Source of the DNA: JAMLIN01 sp964476625
Lineage (GTDB): Bacteria > Pseudomonadota > Gammaproteobacteria > Burkholderiales > Burkholderiaceae_E
DNA length: 64,000 nt
Reading direction: 5' to 3'
Assembly: GCA_964476625.1 (NCBI GenBank)
Contig: CAYZBJ010000010.1
Span: 4,169 to 68,168 of the forward strand
Shown here: piece after piece, positions 32,711 through 42,019 of the stretch
Position numbering within the stretch: position 1 is the stretch's first letter
Layout of the letters: each line of letters begins with the position of its first letter
Program-made: the position numbers and the translations under genes
The notes under the pieces: model-generated
Databases searched by the model: none
What the model saw: the letters and a program-made list of their open reading frames with translations, nothing else
What the model was told of the DNA's origin: nothing

Positions 32711-35292
32711 AATGGCCCCGTCGCGGTCGGGCTGCGGTGAGCCGCCCTGCCCGCGTCGCGGGCCAGGCGCGGCTTCTGCTCATGCTCTGGGCGGCGCACG
32801 CGATCGGTCGGCCCGGGCGACTGCTGATGTCGATCGGCGTGGTCGCGATCGGGGTTGCCCTCGGGCTCGGCGTGAATCTCGTCAACCACTCGGCGCTTGC
32901 CGAGTTCCAGGCATCGCTCGCGCGCATCAACGGCGAGGCCGACCTCAGCCTGCGGGCTCGCGTCGGCACACTCGATGACACGCTCTACGAACGCATCGCC
33001 CGCGACCCCGCGATCGCAGCGGCCAGCCCCGTGATCGCATTCGCGGCCGAGGTGCGCGCCCCCGCGACAGCCGGCGACTCTCGCCCCCGGCTCGACGTGC
33101 TCGCGATCGACCCGCTGCGGGCCGGCGCGATCACGCCGGCGCTGGTGCCGCAGGCCGACACGCCGATTGCCCTTTTCGACACCGATGCGGTGTTCCTGTC
33201 AGCGGCGGCAGCGAAGCTGCTCGGGCTCGCAATCGGCGACTCGGTGATCCTGCGATCGGGCATCCATGAACAAGGCCTCGTGGTCGCCGGCGAGTTGCCC
33301 GGCATCGGCGGTGGGCAGCTGCTCGCGGTCATCGACCTCGCCACCGCCCAATGGCGCTTCGGCTGGGCCGACGCCCTCGAGCGGATCGACCTGCGCCTCG
33401 CCGATGGCGCCGACATGGCAGCGTTGCAGGCGCGCTGGCGCGATGCGGTACCCACTGTCGGGTGGTCCACGCCCGATCTCGCGAGCAGCCGCATGTCGAA
33501 CCTGTCGCGCGCCTATCGGGTCAACCTGACGATGCTGGCCCTGGTCGCGCTCCTGACGGGGTTGTTCCTCGTGCACGCCAATCTCGCGCTCGCGACCCGG
33601 CGGCAGTGGCCCGAGTTCGCCCTGCTCGCGACGCTCGGTGCGTCGCGCAGCACGGTCGCGGCAGCCGTACTCGGCCAGGGGCTCGCCGTCGGCATCGGCG
33701 GCGCCCTGCTCGGCTGCGCGCTCGGCATCGCGCTCGCCCGCCTCGCCCTGGCGACCATCGGCAGCGATTTCGGCGCCGGGCTGCTGCGTGCGGCCGAAGT
33801 CCCGCTCGCCGTCGATGCCCGGATGCTCGCCGGCTTCGCGGCGCTGGGCGTTGCCGCGGGGCTCGCCGGCAGCGCGGTGCCGGCGCTGCGCGCCCACCGG
33901 ATCGCGCCGGCGCAGGCCTTGCGCGGACTGCCCGATGCCCATGCGCGAGGCCGCCGCGCCGACCTGGTCGCGCTTGCGGCCGTCATCGCGGGCGCGGCGG
34001 CGCTCGCCCTGCCGCCGATCGGCGAACTGCCGCTGGGCGCCTACGCTGCGATCGGGATCTGGCTGCTCGCGGTCGTCTCCCGGGCCGGCTCGCTGGTCGC
34101 GATCGGCAGCACCGCCCTGGCGCGGGACCGCCGGCTCGGCTGGCGCCTGCCGCCGCTGTGGCTCGGCCTCGCGCGACTGCGTGGGCGACCGGGCGATGCG
34201 ACCGCTGGCCTGGCCGGCGTCGTCGCCAGCGTGGCCCTCGCGGCGGCAATGGCGACGATGGTGCACAGCTTCCGGGACTCGGTCGTGCAATGGCTCGACG
34301 TCGTCCTGCCCGCCGATGTCTATGCCCGCGTACCCGGCACCGGCCCCACCGGCGGTATCGATCCCGCCCTCGGCACGGCCATCGCGACGGTCGACGGCGT
34401 CGGATCGCTGGCCTGGATGCGGGTCCTCGAGATCGAAATGGATCCCCGGCGGCCGCCGGCGACCCTGCTCGCGCGCGAACTCGACATCGAATCCCCGCAG
34501 CGCAGCCTGCCGCTGGCCGGCCGGATCGCGCCGGCGCCGGCAGGCTGCACCCCGGTCTTCGGCAGCGAGGCGATGGCCGACCTCTACGCCTGGGCGCCGG
34601 GCGAGCGGGTCGAACTGCCGATCGGCCCGGCCGGCCACTGTTTCAGCGTGGGCGGCATCTGGCGCGACTATGCCCGCCAGCATGGCGCGATCGCGATCGA
34701 TCGATCCACGTATCGCGCACTCAGCGGCGATGACACGGTGAGCGACCTGTCGATCGGCCTCGCGCCGGGCGCCGACGCCAGCGCTGTGATCGCCCGGCTG
34801 CGGGTCCTCGACCCGGCCCTCGCCAGGCTCCAGTGGCGCGACTCCGACGAGATTCGCGCCGTATCGCTCGCCATCTTCGATCGCAGCTTCGCGGCCACCT
34901 ACGCGCTCGAGGCCGTCGCCATCGCGCTCGGGATCCTCGGGGTTGCCGCCGGCTACGCTGCCGAAGCCCTCGCTCGCCAGCGCGAGTTCGGCATGCTGCA
35001 ACACCTCGGCATGGCACGAAGCCGCATCGCCGCCATGCTCGCCGCCGAAGCCGGCCTGATGACCGCCATCGGCTGCGTGGTCGGATTCGCGCTCGGCGCC
35101 GCCATCGCCATGATCCTCGTCTTCGAGGTGAATCCGGTTTCCTTCCACTGGCGCATGGACATCAGCTGGCCGATCGCCCTGCTGGCAACCGGCGCCCTCG
35201 CCCTGGTCGGGATCGCCGCGGCCACCGCGGCGGCCGTCGCGCGGCACGCAATGCGCGGCTCGCCGGCCGCCGCGGTGCGAGCCGACTGGTGA
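32707..35292 (+). CDS. FtsX-like ABC transporter permease (AttFG-type, duplicated)
   Basis: An 861-residue inner-membrane protein with two FtsX-type halves. The first has TM near 27-52, a periplasmic domain, and three TM around 275-410. The second has TM near 440-490 and 525-550, another periplasmic domain, and three TM near 720-850. Large periplasmic domains and the closing VGIAAATAAAVARHAMRGSPAAAVR are typical of the AttG / YbbP branch of the LolE superfamily. It follows the ATPase by a 4-bp overlap and precedes the AttH-like protein. A mechanotransducing export role is inferred. The substrate is unknown. Confidence 0.85.
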   Translation: MKWPRRGRAAVSRPARVAGQARLLLMLWAAHAIGRPGRLLMSIGVVAIGVALGLGVNLVNHSALAEFQASLARINGEADLSLRARVGTLDDTLYERIARDPAIAAASPVIAFAAEVRAPATAGDSRPRLDVLAIDPLRAGAITPALVPQADTPIALFDTDAVFLSAAAAKLLGLAIGDSVILRSGIHEQGLVVAGELPGIGGGQLLAVIDLATAQWRFGWADALERIDLRLADGADMAALQARWRDAVPTVGWSTPDLASSRMSNLSRAYRVNLTMLALVALLTGLFLVHANLALATRRQWPEFALLATLGASRSTVAAAVLGQGLAVGIGGALLGCALGIALARLALATIGSDFGAGLLRAAEVPLAVDARMLAGFAALGVAAGLAGSAVPALRAHRIAPAQALRGLPDAHARGRRADLVALAAVIAGAAALALPPIGELPLGAYAAIGIWLLAVVSRAGSLVAIGSTALARDRRLGWRLPPLWLGLARLRGRPGDATAGLAGVVASVALAAAMATMVHSFRDSVVQWLDVVLPADVYARVPGTGPTGGIDPALGTAIATVDGVGSLAWMRVLEIEMDPRRPPATLLARELDIESPQRSLPLAGRIAPAPAGCTPVFGSEAMADLYAWAPGERVELPIGPAGHCFSVGGIWRDYARQHGAIAIDRSTYRALSGDDTVSDLSIGLAPGADASAVIARLRVLDPALARLQWRDSDEIRAVSLAIFDRSFAATYALEAVAIALGILGVAAGYAAEALARQREFGMLQHLGMARSRIAAMLAAEAGLMTAIGCVVGFALGAAIAMILVFEVNPVSFHWRMDISWPIALLATGALALVGIAAATAAAVARHAMRGSPAAAVRADW

Positions 35293-35297
35293 ACCCC

Positions 35298-36497
35298 ATG
35301 GGCCAGCGCTCGATGCGGCGACGCCTGCTGCTCGCCCTTGCCACGGCAGCCACGAGCTTTCCCGAGGGCCTCCCGATGGCCCGGGCAACCGGGCCGGACT
35401 ACGCACCGGNNNNNNNNNNCATACGTCACTGGAACGCGGAAACGACGACGCCGGCCCGGTTGCCCGGGCCGGACTACGCACCGGTGCTGCCCGGTCACCG
35501 CCTGCGCTTTCCCCGCGACCACGGCATGCATCCGGCCTTTCGCATCGAATGGTGGTACATCACCGGCTGGCTGGAGGTGGTCGGCAGGCCGGCTGCCCCA
35601 CCGGCCGGCGCCCGGCCCGCCGGGCCCTTCGGCTACCAGATCACCTTCTTCCGGGTCCGCAGTCGCCATGCGGCCGACAACCCCAGCCGCTTCGCGCCGC
35701 GCCAATTACTGCTCGCCCATGCGGCTGTCGCCGACCCCGCCCTCGGGCGCCTGCGCCACGACCAGCGAGCCTGGCGGGTCGGCGAACTCGCGAGCGTCGC
35801 CGCCGACGACACCCGGATCCGGCTCCCCGGCTGGCAACTGGTCCGCGAGGCCGACGACAGTTACCGGGCGGAAGTCGAGGCCGCCGGCTTCGGCTACGCG
35901 CTGCGGCTGGCGGCCGACGCACCGCCGGTCCTGCAGGGCGAGGACGGCTACTCGCGAAAGGGGCCCCGCCCCGAGCAGGCGAGCTACTACTACTCCCGCC
36001 CCGGACTGCGGGCCACCGGTACATTACGGACGGGCGACGAGCAGCACGAGGTCCGCGGCAGCGGCTGGCTCGATCATGAATGGTCGAGCGAACTGATGCC
36101 CGAGGACGCGCTGGGATGGGACTGGGCCGGCATCGGGCTCGATGGCGGCGGCAGCCTGCTGGTCTTCCGGCTGCGCAATGCCGATGGCGGGCCGGTCCAT
36201 TCGCACGGTCGCCTGCGTCTTCCCGACGGCCGCAGGATCGACGCCGTGCCGACGTTCGAAGCCCTGCGCTTCTGGGAGTCGCCCCGCACCGGAATCCGCT
36301 ATCCGGTCGAATGGCGAGTGACGATGAACGATAAATCGTTCTTGTTGATACCGCTATTCGATGACCAGGAGCTCGATGCCCGCGGCAGCTCGGGCACGGT
36401 GTACTGGGAAGGCGCGGTCAGCGCGAGCCTCGACGGCCGGATCGTCGGCCGCGGCTACCTGGAGCTGACCGGCTACGGTGCCCGCATGGCGCTGTGA
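35298..36497 (+). CDS. AttH/CrtC-like lipocalin-domain protein, interrupted by an assembly gap
   Basis: About 400 codons by frame, but 10 N at 35410-35419 leave the region around residue 40 uncertain. A signal-like start (MRRRLLLALATAATSF) is followed after the gap by PGHRLRFPRDHGMHP and IEWWYITGWLEV, the carotenoid-hydratase (CrtC/AttH) fold hallmark. YYYSRPGL, SGWLDHEWSS and DWAGIGLDGG complete it. Such proteins accompany AttEFG-type ABC exporters; enzymatic activity is unproven. The permease stop is 5 bp before this ATG. A 19-bp direct repeat brackets the gap, so part of the middle is probably an assembly artefact. Confidence 0.8.
   Translation: MGQRSMRRRLLLALATAATSFPEGLPMARATGPDYAPXXXXIRHWNAETTTPARLPGPDYAPVLPGHRLRFPRDHGMHPAFRIEWWYITGWLEVVGRPAAPPAGARPAGPFGYQITFFRVRSRHAADNPSRFAPRQLLLAHAAVADPALGRLRHDQRAWRVGELASVAADDTRIRLPGWQLVREADDSYRAEVEAAGFGYALRLAADAPPVLQGEDGYSRKGPRPEQASYYYSRPGLRATGTLRTGDEQHEVRGSGWLDHEWSSELMPEDALGWDWAGIGLDGGGSLLVFRLRNADGGPVHSHGRLRLPDGRRIDAVPTFEALRFWESPRTGIRYPVEWRVTMNDKSFLLIPLFDDQELDARGSSGTVYWEGAVSASLDGRIVGRGYLELTGYGARMAL
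35391..35484 (+). repeat. 19-bp direct repeat flanking the N gap
   Basis: GGGCCGGACTACGCACCGG occurs at 35391-35409, right before the Ns, and again at 35466-35484. The bases just before each copy (GCCCGGGCAACC and GCCGGCCCGGTTGCCC) are mirror images of one another, so a hairpin-forming GC-rich palindrome sits at this point. Contig ends that overlapped but were not merged explain it best. Confidence 0.75.
35410..35419. other. Ten-N assembly gap
   Basis: Ten undetermined bases. The true length and content are unknown, and the reading frame across it is kept only by the arbitrary N count. Confidence 0.99.
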
Positions 36498-36525
36498 TGC
36501 AGCCGCACCGCCAGGCGCAAGGCCG

Positions 36526-36834
36526 TCAGGGGTTGCGGAACCCGAAGCGGGCAAGCAGGCGTCCGGCAGCCTCGGAGCAATCGGCCACGACCCGCGCCGG
36601 CAGCCTGCGAACCAGGAAGGGCACGCCCATCAGGATCAGCGCGGCGTCGTCGGCCCAGCCGAAGACCAGCAGCATGTCGGGGATCAGGTCGAAGGGGCTG
36701 ATGACGTAGAGCAGCAGCCCGAGGATCGCGAGCCGCATGCCTCGTGGGGTTTCGGGATGGCGCAGGGCATAGAGCAGCACCAGGCCTTCCCGGCCGACGG
36801 ATTTGAGCAGCAGGCGCAAGCGGATGAGCCACAT
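36526..36834 (-). CDS. YkvA-family (DUF1232) small membrane protein
   Basis: A 102-residue protein with the DUF1232 core: LYALRHPETPRGMRLAILGLLLYVISPFDLIPD near 20-52, where the D-L-I-P-D motif is diagnostic, and a second hydrophobic segment GWADDAALILMGVPFLVRRL. Two membrane segments are likely. Function is not established in the family. The ribosome site AAGGAGG lies inside a short self-pairing GGAGG-TT-CCTCC next to the ATG. It follows gspF by 45 bp on the same strand, so it may be a tail gene of the T2SS operon. Confidence 0.85.
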   Translation of the reverse strand: MWLIRLRLLLKSVGREGLVLLYALRHPETPRGMRLAILGLLLYVISPFDLIPDMLLVFGWADDAALILMGVPFLVRRLPARVVADCSEAAGRLLARFGFRNP

Positions 36835-36879
36835 GGAGGAACCTCCTTTTCGCCACCTGGCCGCCTGCCGAACCCCGGA

Positions 36880-38088
36880 TCAGGCGACCAGCTGGTTGAT
36901 CTCGATGATCGGCAGCATCACGGCAAGCACGATCAACAGGACGATGATACCCATGACCAGGATCAGCAGGGGCTCGAGGATGCTCGTCAGGGCGAGCGCC
37001 CGCCTCTCGGTCTCCTGCGAGAGGGTCGTGGCGGCCCGTTCGAGCATTTCGGACAGGTCGCCGGTTGCCTCGCCGCTGGCGATCATGTGCACGAGCATGG
37101 GTGGAAACTGCTTGCCGGCCGCCAGCGCCCGAGCCAGTGGCGCACCCTCCCGCACCCGGGATATGGCGTCTTCGACATTGGATTTCAAGGCATCGTTCGA
37201 CAGGGTCTGGGCGCCTGCTTCGAGTGCGCGGATCAGGGGCACCCCGGCGCTCGAGAGGATCCCGAGCGTGGAAGCGAAGCGCGCGGTGTTCATGCCGCGC
37301 ACCAGGCGCCCCGCGACCGGGAGATCGAGCAGGCGGCGATGGAAGGCGAGCCGCGCGGTGGGCGCGCGCAGCGACAGGCGAAACGCGATCACCCCGAGCA
37401 CCAGCGCCCCCAGCAGCCAGATCCCGTAGTCGCGCACGAAGTCCGACAACGCGATCATCCCGACGGTCAGGCCGGGCAACTCCTGCTGGGTCTGTTCAAA
37501 CACGCCGACCACCTGCGGGACCACGTAGGTGAGCATCGCGATGATGACGGTCACCGCCACCAGGGTCACGATCAGCGGATAGATGAAGGCGAAGATGACC
37601 TTCTGCGACAAGGTCGAGCGCGCTTCGACATAGTCGGCGAGCCGGCCCATGACGAGGCCGAGGTCACCCGACTGCTCGCCGGCGGCGACCAGCGCCCGAT
37701 AGACATCCGGGAAGTCGCGCGGGTATTTCTCGAGCACTTGCGACAGGGTCTGGCCGGCGACGACGTCGCTGCGGATCGCCGCGAAGCGCTCGCGGGCCAC
37801 CCGCCGCTCGGCCTGTTCGGCCACCGACGACAGGGCCCGCTCGAGCGGCAACCGGGCGAGCAGCAGGCTGGCGAGCTGGCGGGTCGCCAGGGTGAGTTCC
37901 ATCGTGCGCAGCCGGCCCCCGCGCACGGCGCCGCCCGCCGACTGCACCGCCTGCAGGGTGCTCAGCTCGAGCGGCGTCAGGCCGCGGTCGCGCAACAGGG
38001 AGCGGGCATGGCGCGGCGAGTCGGCATCGATGACGCCGCGCTCGATCCGCCCACCGGCATCAGCCGCCTCGAAACGGTAGGCGGGCAT
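36880..38088 (-). CDS. gspF: Type II secretion inner-membrane protein GspF
   Basis: A 402-residue platform protein of the T2SS. The N-terminus AYRFEAADAGGRIERGVIDADS is typical. Two repeated F domains lie at about 70-190 and 270-395, with TM segments near 168-192, 215-240 and 372-398. The motifs LARLPLERALSSVAEQ, VAAGEQSGDLG and its repeat IASGEATGDLSEMLER are conserved. It works with GspE and GspL to drive pseudopilus growth. Its start overlaps the gspE stop by 1 bp, last of the gspG-to-F operon before ykvA. Confidence 0.95.
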   Translation of the reverse strand: MPAYRFEAADAGGRIERGVIDADSPRHARSLLRDRGLTPLELSTLQAVQSAGGAVRGGRLRTMELTLATRQLASLLLARLPLERALSSVAEQAERRVARERFAAIRSDVVAGQTLSQVLEKYPRDFPDVYRALVAAGEQSGDLGLVMGRLADYVEARSTLSQKVIFAFIYPLIVTLVAVTVIIAMLTYVVPQVVGVFEQTQQELPGLTVGMIALSDFVRDYGIWLLGALVLGVIAFRLSLRAPTARLAFHRRLLDLPVAGRLVRGMNTARFASTLGILSSAGVPLIRALEAGAQTLSNDALKSNVEDAISRVREGAPLARALAAGKQFPPMLVHMIASGEATGDLSEMLERAATTLSQETERRALALTSILEPLLILVMGIIVLLIVLAVMLPIIEINQLVA

Positions 38089-39527
38089 CAGTCGCGGGTA
38101 ACGCGGATTACCTCGTCGAGCGAGGTAATGCCGTCGCGCACCCAGCGCTGGCCGTCGGCGCGCATCGTCACCAGACCGCTGGCGATCGCGGCGGCGCGGA
38201 TCTCGGACTCCGGCGCACCGCGATGGATCTGGGCGCGGATGTCGTCGTTGACCGCCAGCAATTCATAGACGCCGGAGCGCCCGGTGAAGCCGCTGTTGCT
38301 GCAGGCGGCGCAGCCGACCGCCCGCCAGCCGCCGGCGACCGGATCTTCCTGGCGGCACTGCGTGCACAGCCTGCGCACCAGGCGCTGGCCGACCACGCCG
38401 AGCAGCGAGGACGACAACAGGAAGGGCTCGATCCCCATGTCGATCAGGCGGGTGATGGCGGAGACGGAATCGTTGGTGTGCAGGGTCGCCAGCACGAGGT
38501 GGCCGGTGAGCGAGGCCTGTACCGCGATCTGCGCGGTCTCGAGGTCGCGGATCTCGCCGATCATGATGACGTCGGGATCCTGGCGCAGGATCGAGCGCAG
38601 GGCCTTGGCGAAGCTCATGTCGATGCGGGCATTGACCTGGGTCTGGCCGATACCGTCGAGGTCGTACTCGATCGGGTCCTCGACGGTCAGGATGTTCGTG
38701 GTGTCGGAGTCGAGACGCCCGAGCGCGGCGTAAAGGGTCGTCGTCTTGCCCGAGCCGGTCGGCCCGGTCACCAGCACGATGCCGTGCGGCTGGTGCACCA
38801 GCTTGTCGAAGGCAACCAGGGTCTTCGCACCCATGCCGAGCTTGCCGAGGTCGAGCCGTCCGGCCTCCTTGTCGAGCAGCCGCAGTACCGCGCGCTCGCC
38901 ATGGCCGGTAGGCAGGGTCGAGACCCGGACGTCGACCGGCCGGCCGCCGATGCGCAGGGTGATCCGACCATCCTGCGGCAGGCGCTTCTCGGCGATGTCG
39001 AGCTGCGCCATGATCTTGATCCGCGAGATCAGGGCCGCGTGCAGTTCACGCCGCGGCCGGACCACGTCGCGCAGGGTCCCGTCGACCCGGAAGCGGACCA
39101 GCGAATAGGTCTCGAAGGGCTCGATATGGATGTCGGACGCACCGTCGCGACTCGCCTGGGTGAGCAGCGCGTTGATCATCCGGATGATCGGCGCGTCGTC
39201 CTCGGCTTCGAGCAGGTCCTCGATCTTGGGGATGTCCTGCATCAGCCGCGAGAGGTCGAGGTCGCTCGCGACCTCGTCGGCAACGCTCGCCGCGCTGCCC
39301 TCCTGCGACGAATAGGCACGCGAGATCGCGGCAGCGAGTTCGTCGGCCGGCTTCTCGACAGTGACCAACCGCAGCGGCAGGGTCCGCGCCAGCTCGGCGA
39401 TCGCCGCGCGCGGCGTGCGATCGCCGACCCAGACCTCGACCACGTCGCCGGTCACGCCCGCGACCAGCAACTGGTGAGTGCGGGCGAAACCGAAAGGGAC
39501 GTAGCGCGAAGGCGAAACGACCGACAT
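38088..39527 (-). CDS. gspE: Type II secretion ATPase GspE
   Basis: A 479-residue hexameric secretion ATPase. The N-terminal domain (residues 1-100) docks GspL. Walker A is GPTGSGKTTTLYAAL near 255-269, the Asp box is ASDIHIEPF near 138, and Walker B is DVIMIGEIRDLETA near 325. Two Cys pairs for zinc, CTQC and CAAC, lie near 390 and 408. It energises assembly of the GspG pseudopilus. It lies 8 bp after gspD and overlaps gspF by 1 bp. Confidence 0.96.
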   Translation of the reverse strand: MSVVSPSRYVPFGFARTHQLLVAGVTGDVVEVWVGDRTPRAAIAELARTLPLRLVTVEKPADELAAAISRAYSSQEGSAASVADEVASDLDLSRLMQDIPKIEDLLEAEDDAPIIRMINALLTQASRDGASDIHIEPFETYSLVRFRVDGTLRDVVRPRRELHAALISRIKIMAQLDIAEKRLPQDGRITLRIGGRPVDVRVSTLPTGHGERAVLRLLDKEAGRLDLGKLGMGAKTLVAFDKLVHQPHGIVLVTGPTGSGKTTTLYAALGRLDSDTTNILTVEDPIEYDLDGIGQTQVNARIDMSFAKALRSILRQDPDVIMIGEIRDLETAQIAVQASLTGHLVLATLHTNDSVSAITRLIDMGIEPFLLSSSLLGVVGQRLVRRLCTQCRQEDPVAGGWRAVGCAACSNSGFTGRSGVYELLAVNDDIRAQIHRGAPESEIRAAAIASGLVTMRADGQRWVRDGITSLDEVIRVTRD

Positions 39528-39535
39528 CGGACGCC

Positions 39536-42019
39536 TCAGTTGATCATCGGGAAGGTCGGGTCGTCGAACGCCGGCCTCGCCGGAGCGGGGTCACGATCGC
39601 TCCCGGACCGGCGACGTTCCGGCTCGACCGCCCCCGACCGGCTCGCCGCATCGGAACCACCGAGCTGGCGACCGGCGCCCAGCGGCACCACCACTTCGTT
39701 GGGCGCATGGCGCACCACCCCTTCGCGCATCTGCTGCTCGGCCCGGCGGCGCTGCTCGGCTGCCCGATCGAGATCGGGCGAGAGGCTTTGCGGGCCGGTG
39801 TCGGGCGGCGTCTTGCCATCGGGGCCGGGCCGCGGCCCCAGCGGCGGCAGGACATTGCCGCCCATCTGCGGCAGCGCCCAGTGCTCGGGCAGGCCGCCGT
39901 CGCCACGCAGCCGCCGGATGTAGTCGTAGCGCCCCAGGGTCACGTCGTGCGCGCTCGCCTGGTCGCGGACGATGACCGGGCGCAGGAACACGAGGAGGTT
40001 GGTCTTGACCCGCCGACGCGAGTCGTAGCGAAACAGCTGGCCGAGGAAGGGAACATCGCCGAGGCCGGGGACCTTGTCCTCGCCGCCCTCGATGCGCTCC
40101 TCGATCAGGCCGCCGAGCACGATCACCTGGCCATCGTCGACGAGCACGTTCGATTCGATCGACCGCTTGTTGGTGACGATGCCCGCCGCGAGCTGGGTGC
40201 TTTGCACGCTGGAGACTTCCTGGAAGATCTGCAGCTTGACGGTGCCCGATTCGGACACCTGCGGCCGCACCCGCAGGGTCGTGCCGACATCCTGGCGCTC
40301 GATGGTCTGGAACGGGCTGACCGCGCCCTGCCCCGCGCCGGTATTGGTGTACTGGCCGGTCACGAACGGCACGTTCTGGCCGATGATGATCCGCGCTTCC
40401 TCGTTGTCGAGGGTCAGCAGGTTCGGCGTCGCGAGCACGTTGGCCTGTCCCTCGGATTCCAGCGCGCGCGCGAGCAGGCCGAGGTTGAGCACCGGCACCT
40501 CGACGCCGCCGATGGTCACGTTGGTGCGCCCGCGCACGATGCCGAGGTTGAGGCCGCCGCCGGCGCTGGTGATGTCGGTGGTGGCGCCGATGATGCTGCC
40601 GGCACCGTCGAGATTGGTGAAGTTGGTGCCGCCGATGGCGCGGGTCCTGCCGTCCGGGGCGTTGAGGAACTGCCACTGGATGCCCATCTCGGCGGCCGTC
40701 TCGGCATTGACCTCGACGATCAGCGACTCGATGTAGACCTGGGCGCGGCGCACGTCGAGCTGGTCGATGACCTTGCGCAGGTTGCGATAGACCGGCTCGG
40801 GTGCCGTGATGATCAGCGAGTTGGTGCTCGGGTCGGCGGCAATGATCGCCCCGCCGGCCTTGATCGCGATCGGTGCCCCCGCCTGCCCGCCGTCGTTCGA
40901 CAACGGGGTCGTCTGGATGGAAGAGGTTCCGCCCGAACCCGGGAACGAACCCCCGCCGATCCCCATGCCGGAATCGCCCATCATGGTCGAGGCCTGGCCG
41001 ATGCTGTCCTGCACCGTGGTGCTGCCCTGGCCGCCCTGGCCACCGAGCACGCCCGACAGGGTGCGGGCGAGCTTGGTCGCCTCGGCATTGCGCAGGTAGA
41101 CGACGTGGATGTTGCCGCCATTGGCCTCCGGCTGGTCGAGCTGGCCGATGAGCGATTTCGCCAGCCTGATGTTGGCGGCGCTGGAGGCCCGCACGAGGAT
41201 CGCGTTGGTACGCGGATCGGCGAGCACGATCACCCGCTGGCCCGGATCGTTCGCTCCGGGGCCCGCTGCCTGGGCGCCGCCGCCCTGGCCCCCGGCTCCG
41301 CCGCCACCACTGCCGCCGAGCAGGTGGTTGACCGCCACCGCGACGTCCGAGGCGATCGCATGCTTGACCGGCACCACCTCGACCTGGCGGGTGCTGGGGT
41401 TGTCCAGGGTCGCGATGATGCGGGCGATGCGCTGCAGGTTGCTCGCGTAGTCGGTCACGACCAGCGAGTTGTTGTTCGGGTAGGCGTTGATCGTGTTGTT
41501 GGGCGCGATCAGGGGTCGCAGCACCGGCACCAGGTTGGTCGCCGACTCGTAGTTGAGCCGGAAGATCTGGGTCACCACCTGGTCGCCGCCGGCGGCGGGC
41601 TGGCGGCCCGCGGTCACCGGCCCGGACTGCAGCTTGGCTTCGGCCTCGGGCACCACCTTCGACAGGTCGCCGCTGTCGACGATCGCGAAGCCCTGTACCC
41701 GCAGGGCGCTCTGGAGCATCTGGTAGGCGCGCGCCTTGCTGACCGGTCCCGGCGTCTCGAGGGTGAGCTTGCCACGGACCCGCGGATCGATGATGAAGGT
41801 GCGGTCGAGCAGGTGCCCGAAGGCGCCGATCACCGAATCGACATCGGCGTCACGGAAATTGAGGGTGATTCCCTCGCCGTTCTGGGCGTGGGCAAGCCTT
41901 GGCGCCGGGAGGGCCAGGATGACTGCGACCAGGGCGACGGCCAGGGCACACACCAGGCCGCGGGCCGGTCGGCGATGCGGGAGGCAGCTGTTTCGAGGGG
42001 CGCGATGAAAAACGATCAT
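39536..42019 (-). CDS. gspD: Type II secretion outer-membrane secretin GspD
   Basis: The secretin forms the outer-membrane channel. From ATG 42019 it has 827 residues: a basic leader and signal peptide ending near AHAQ (about residue 46), N0 (GITLNFRDADVDSVIGAF), N1-N3 modules, then the secretin core with VPVLNLGLLARALESEGQANVLATPNLLTLDNEEARIIIGQNVPFVTG. Two Gly-rich loops near residues 240-260 and 325-390 enlarge N2/N3 above the usual size. The last 90 residues are Pro/Arg-rich and disordered. The start overlaps gspN by 4 bp, so upstream in-frame codons are not used. Confidence 0.94.
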   Translation of the reverse strand: MIVFHRAPRNSCLPHRRPARGLVCALAVALVAVILALPAPRLAHAQNGEGITLNFRDADVDSVIGAFGHLLDRTFIIDPRVRGKLTLETPGPVSKARAYQMLQSALRVQGFAIVDSGDLSKVVPEAEAKLQSGPVTAGRQPAAGGDQVVTQIFRLNYESATNLVPVLRPLIAPNNTINAYPNNNSLVVTDYASNLQRIARIIATLDNPSTRQVEVVPVKHAIASDVAVAVNHLLGGSGGGGAGGQGGGAQAAGPGANDPGQRVIVLADPRTNAILVRASSAANIRLAKSLIGQLDQPEANGGNIHVVYLRNAEATKLARTLSGVLGGQGGQGSTTVQDSIGQASTMMGDSGMGIGGGSFPGSGGTSSIQTTPLSNDGGQAGAPIAIKAGGAIIAADPSTNSLIITAPEPVYRNLRKVIDQLDVRRAQVYIESLIVEVNAETAAEMGIQWQFLNAPDGRTRAIGGTNFTNLDGAGSIIGATTDITSAGGGLNLGIVRGRTNVTIGGVEVPVLNLGLLARALESEGQANVLATPNLLTLDNEEARIIIGQNVPFVTGQYTNTGAGQGAVSPFQTIERQDVGTTLRVRPQVSESGTVKLQIFQEVSSVQSTQLAAGIVTNKRSIESNVLVDDGQVIVLGGLIEERIEGGEDKVPGLGDVPFLGQLFRYDSRRRVKTNLLVFLRPVIVRDQASAHDVTLGRYDYIRRLRGDGGLPEHWALPQMGGNVLPPLGPRPGPDGKTPPDTGPQSLSPDLDRAAEQRRRAEQQMREGVVRHAPNEVVVPLGAGRQLGGSDAASRSGAVEPERRRSGSDRDPAPARPAFDDPTFPMIN

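Noticed and set aside
33199..35481. A long minus-strand frame opposite the ABC permease
   Set aside because: It crosses the N gap and reads as Arg/Gly/Asp-rich sequence without motifs; the plus-strand permease is intact.
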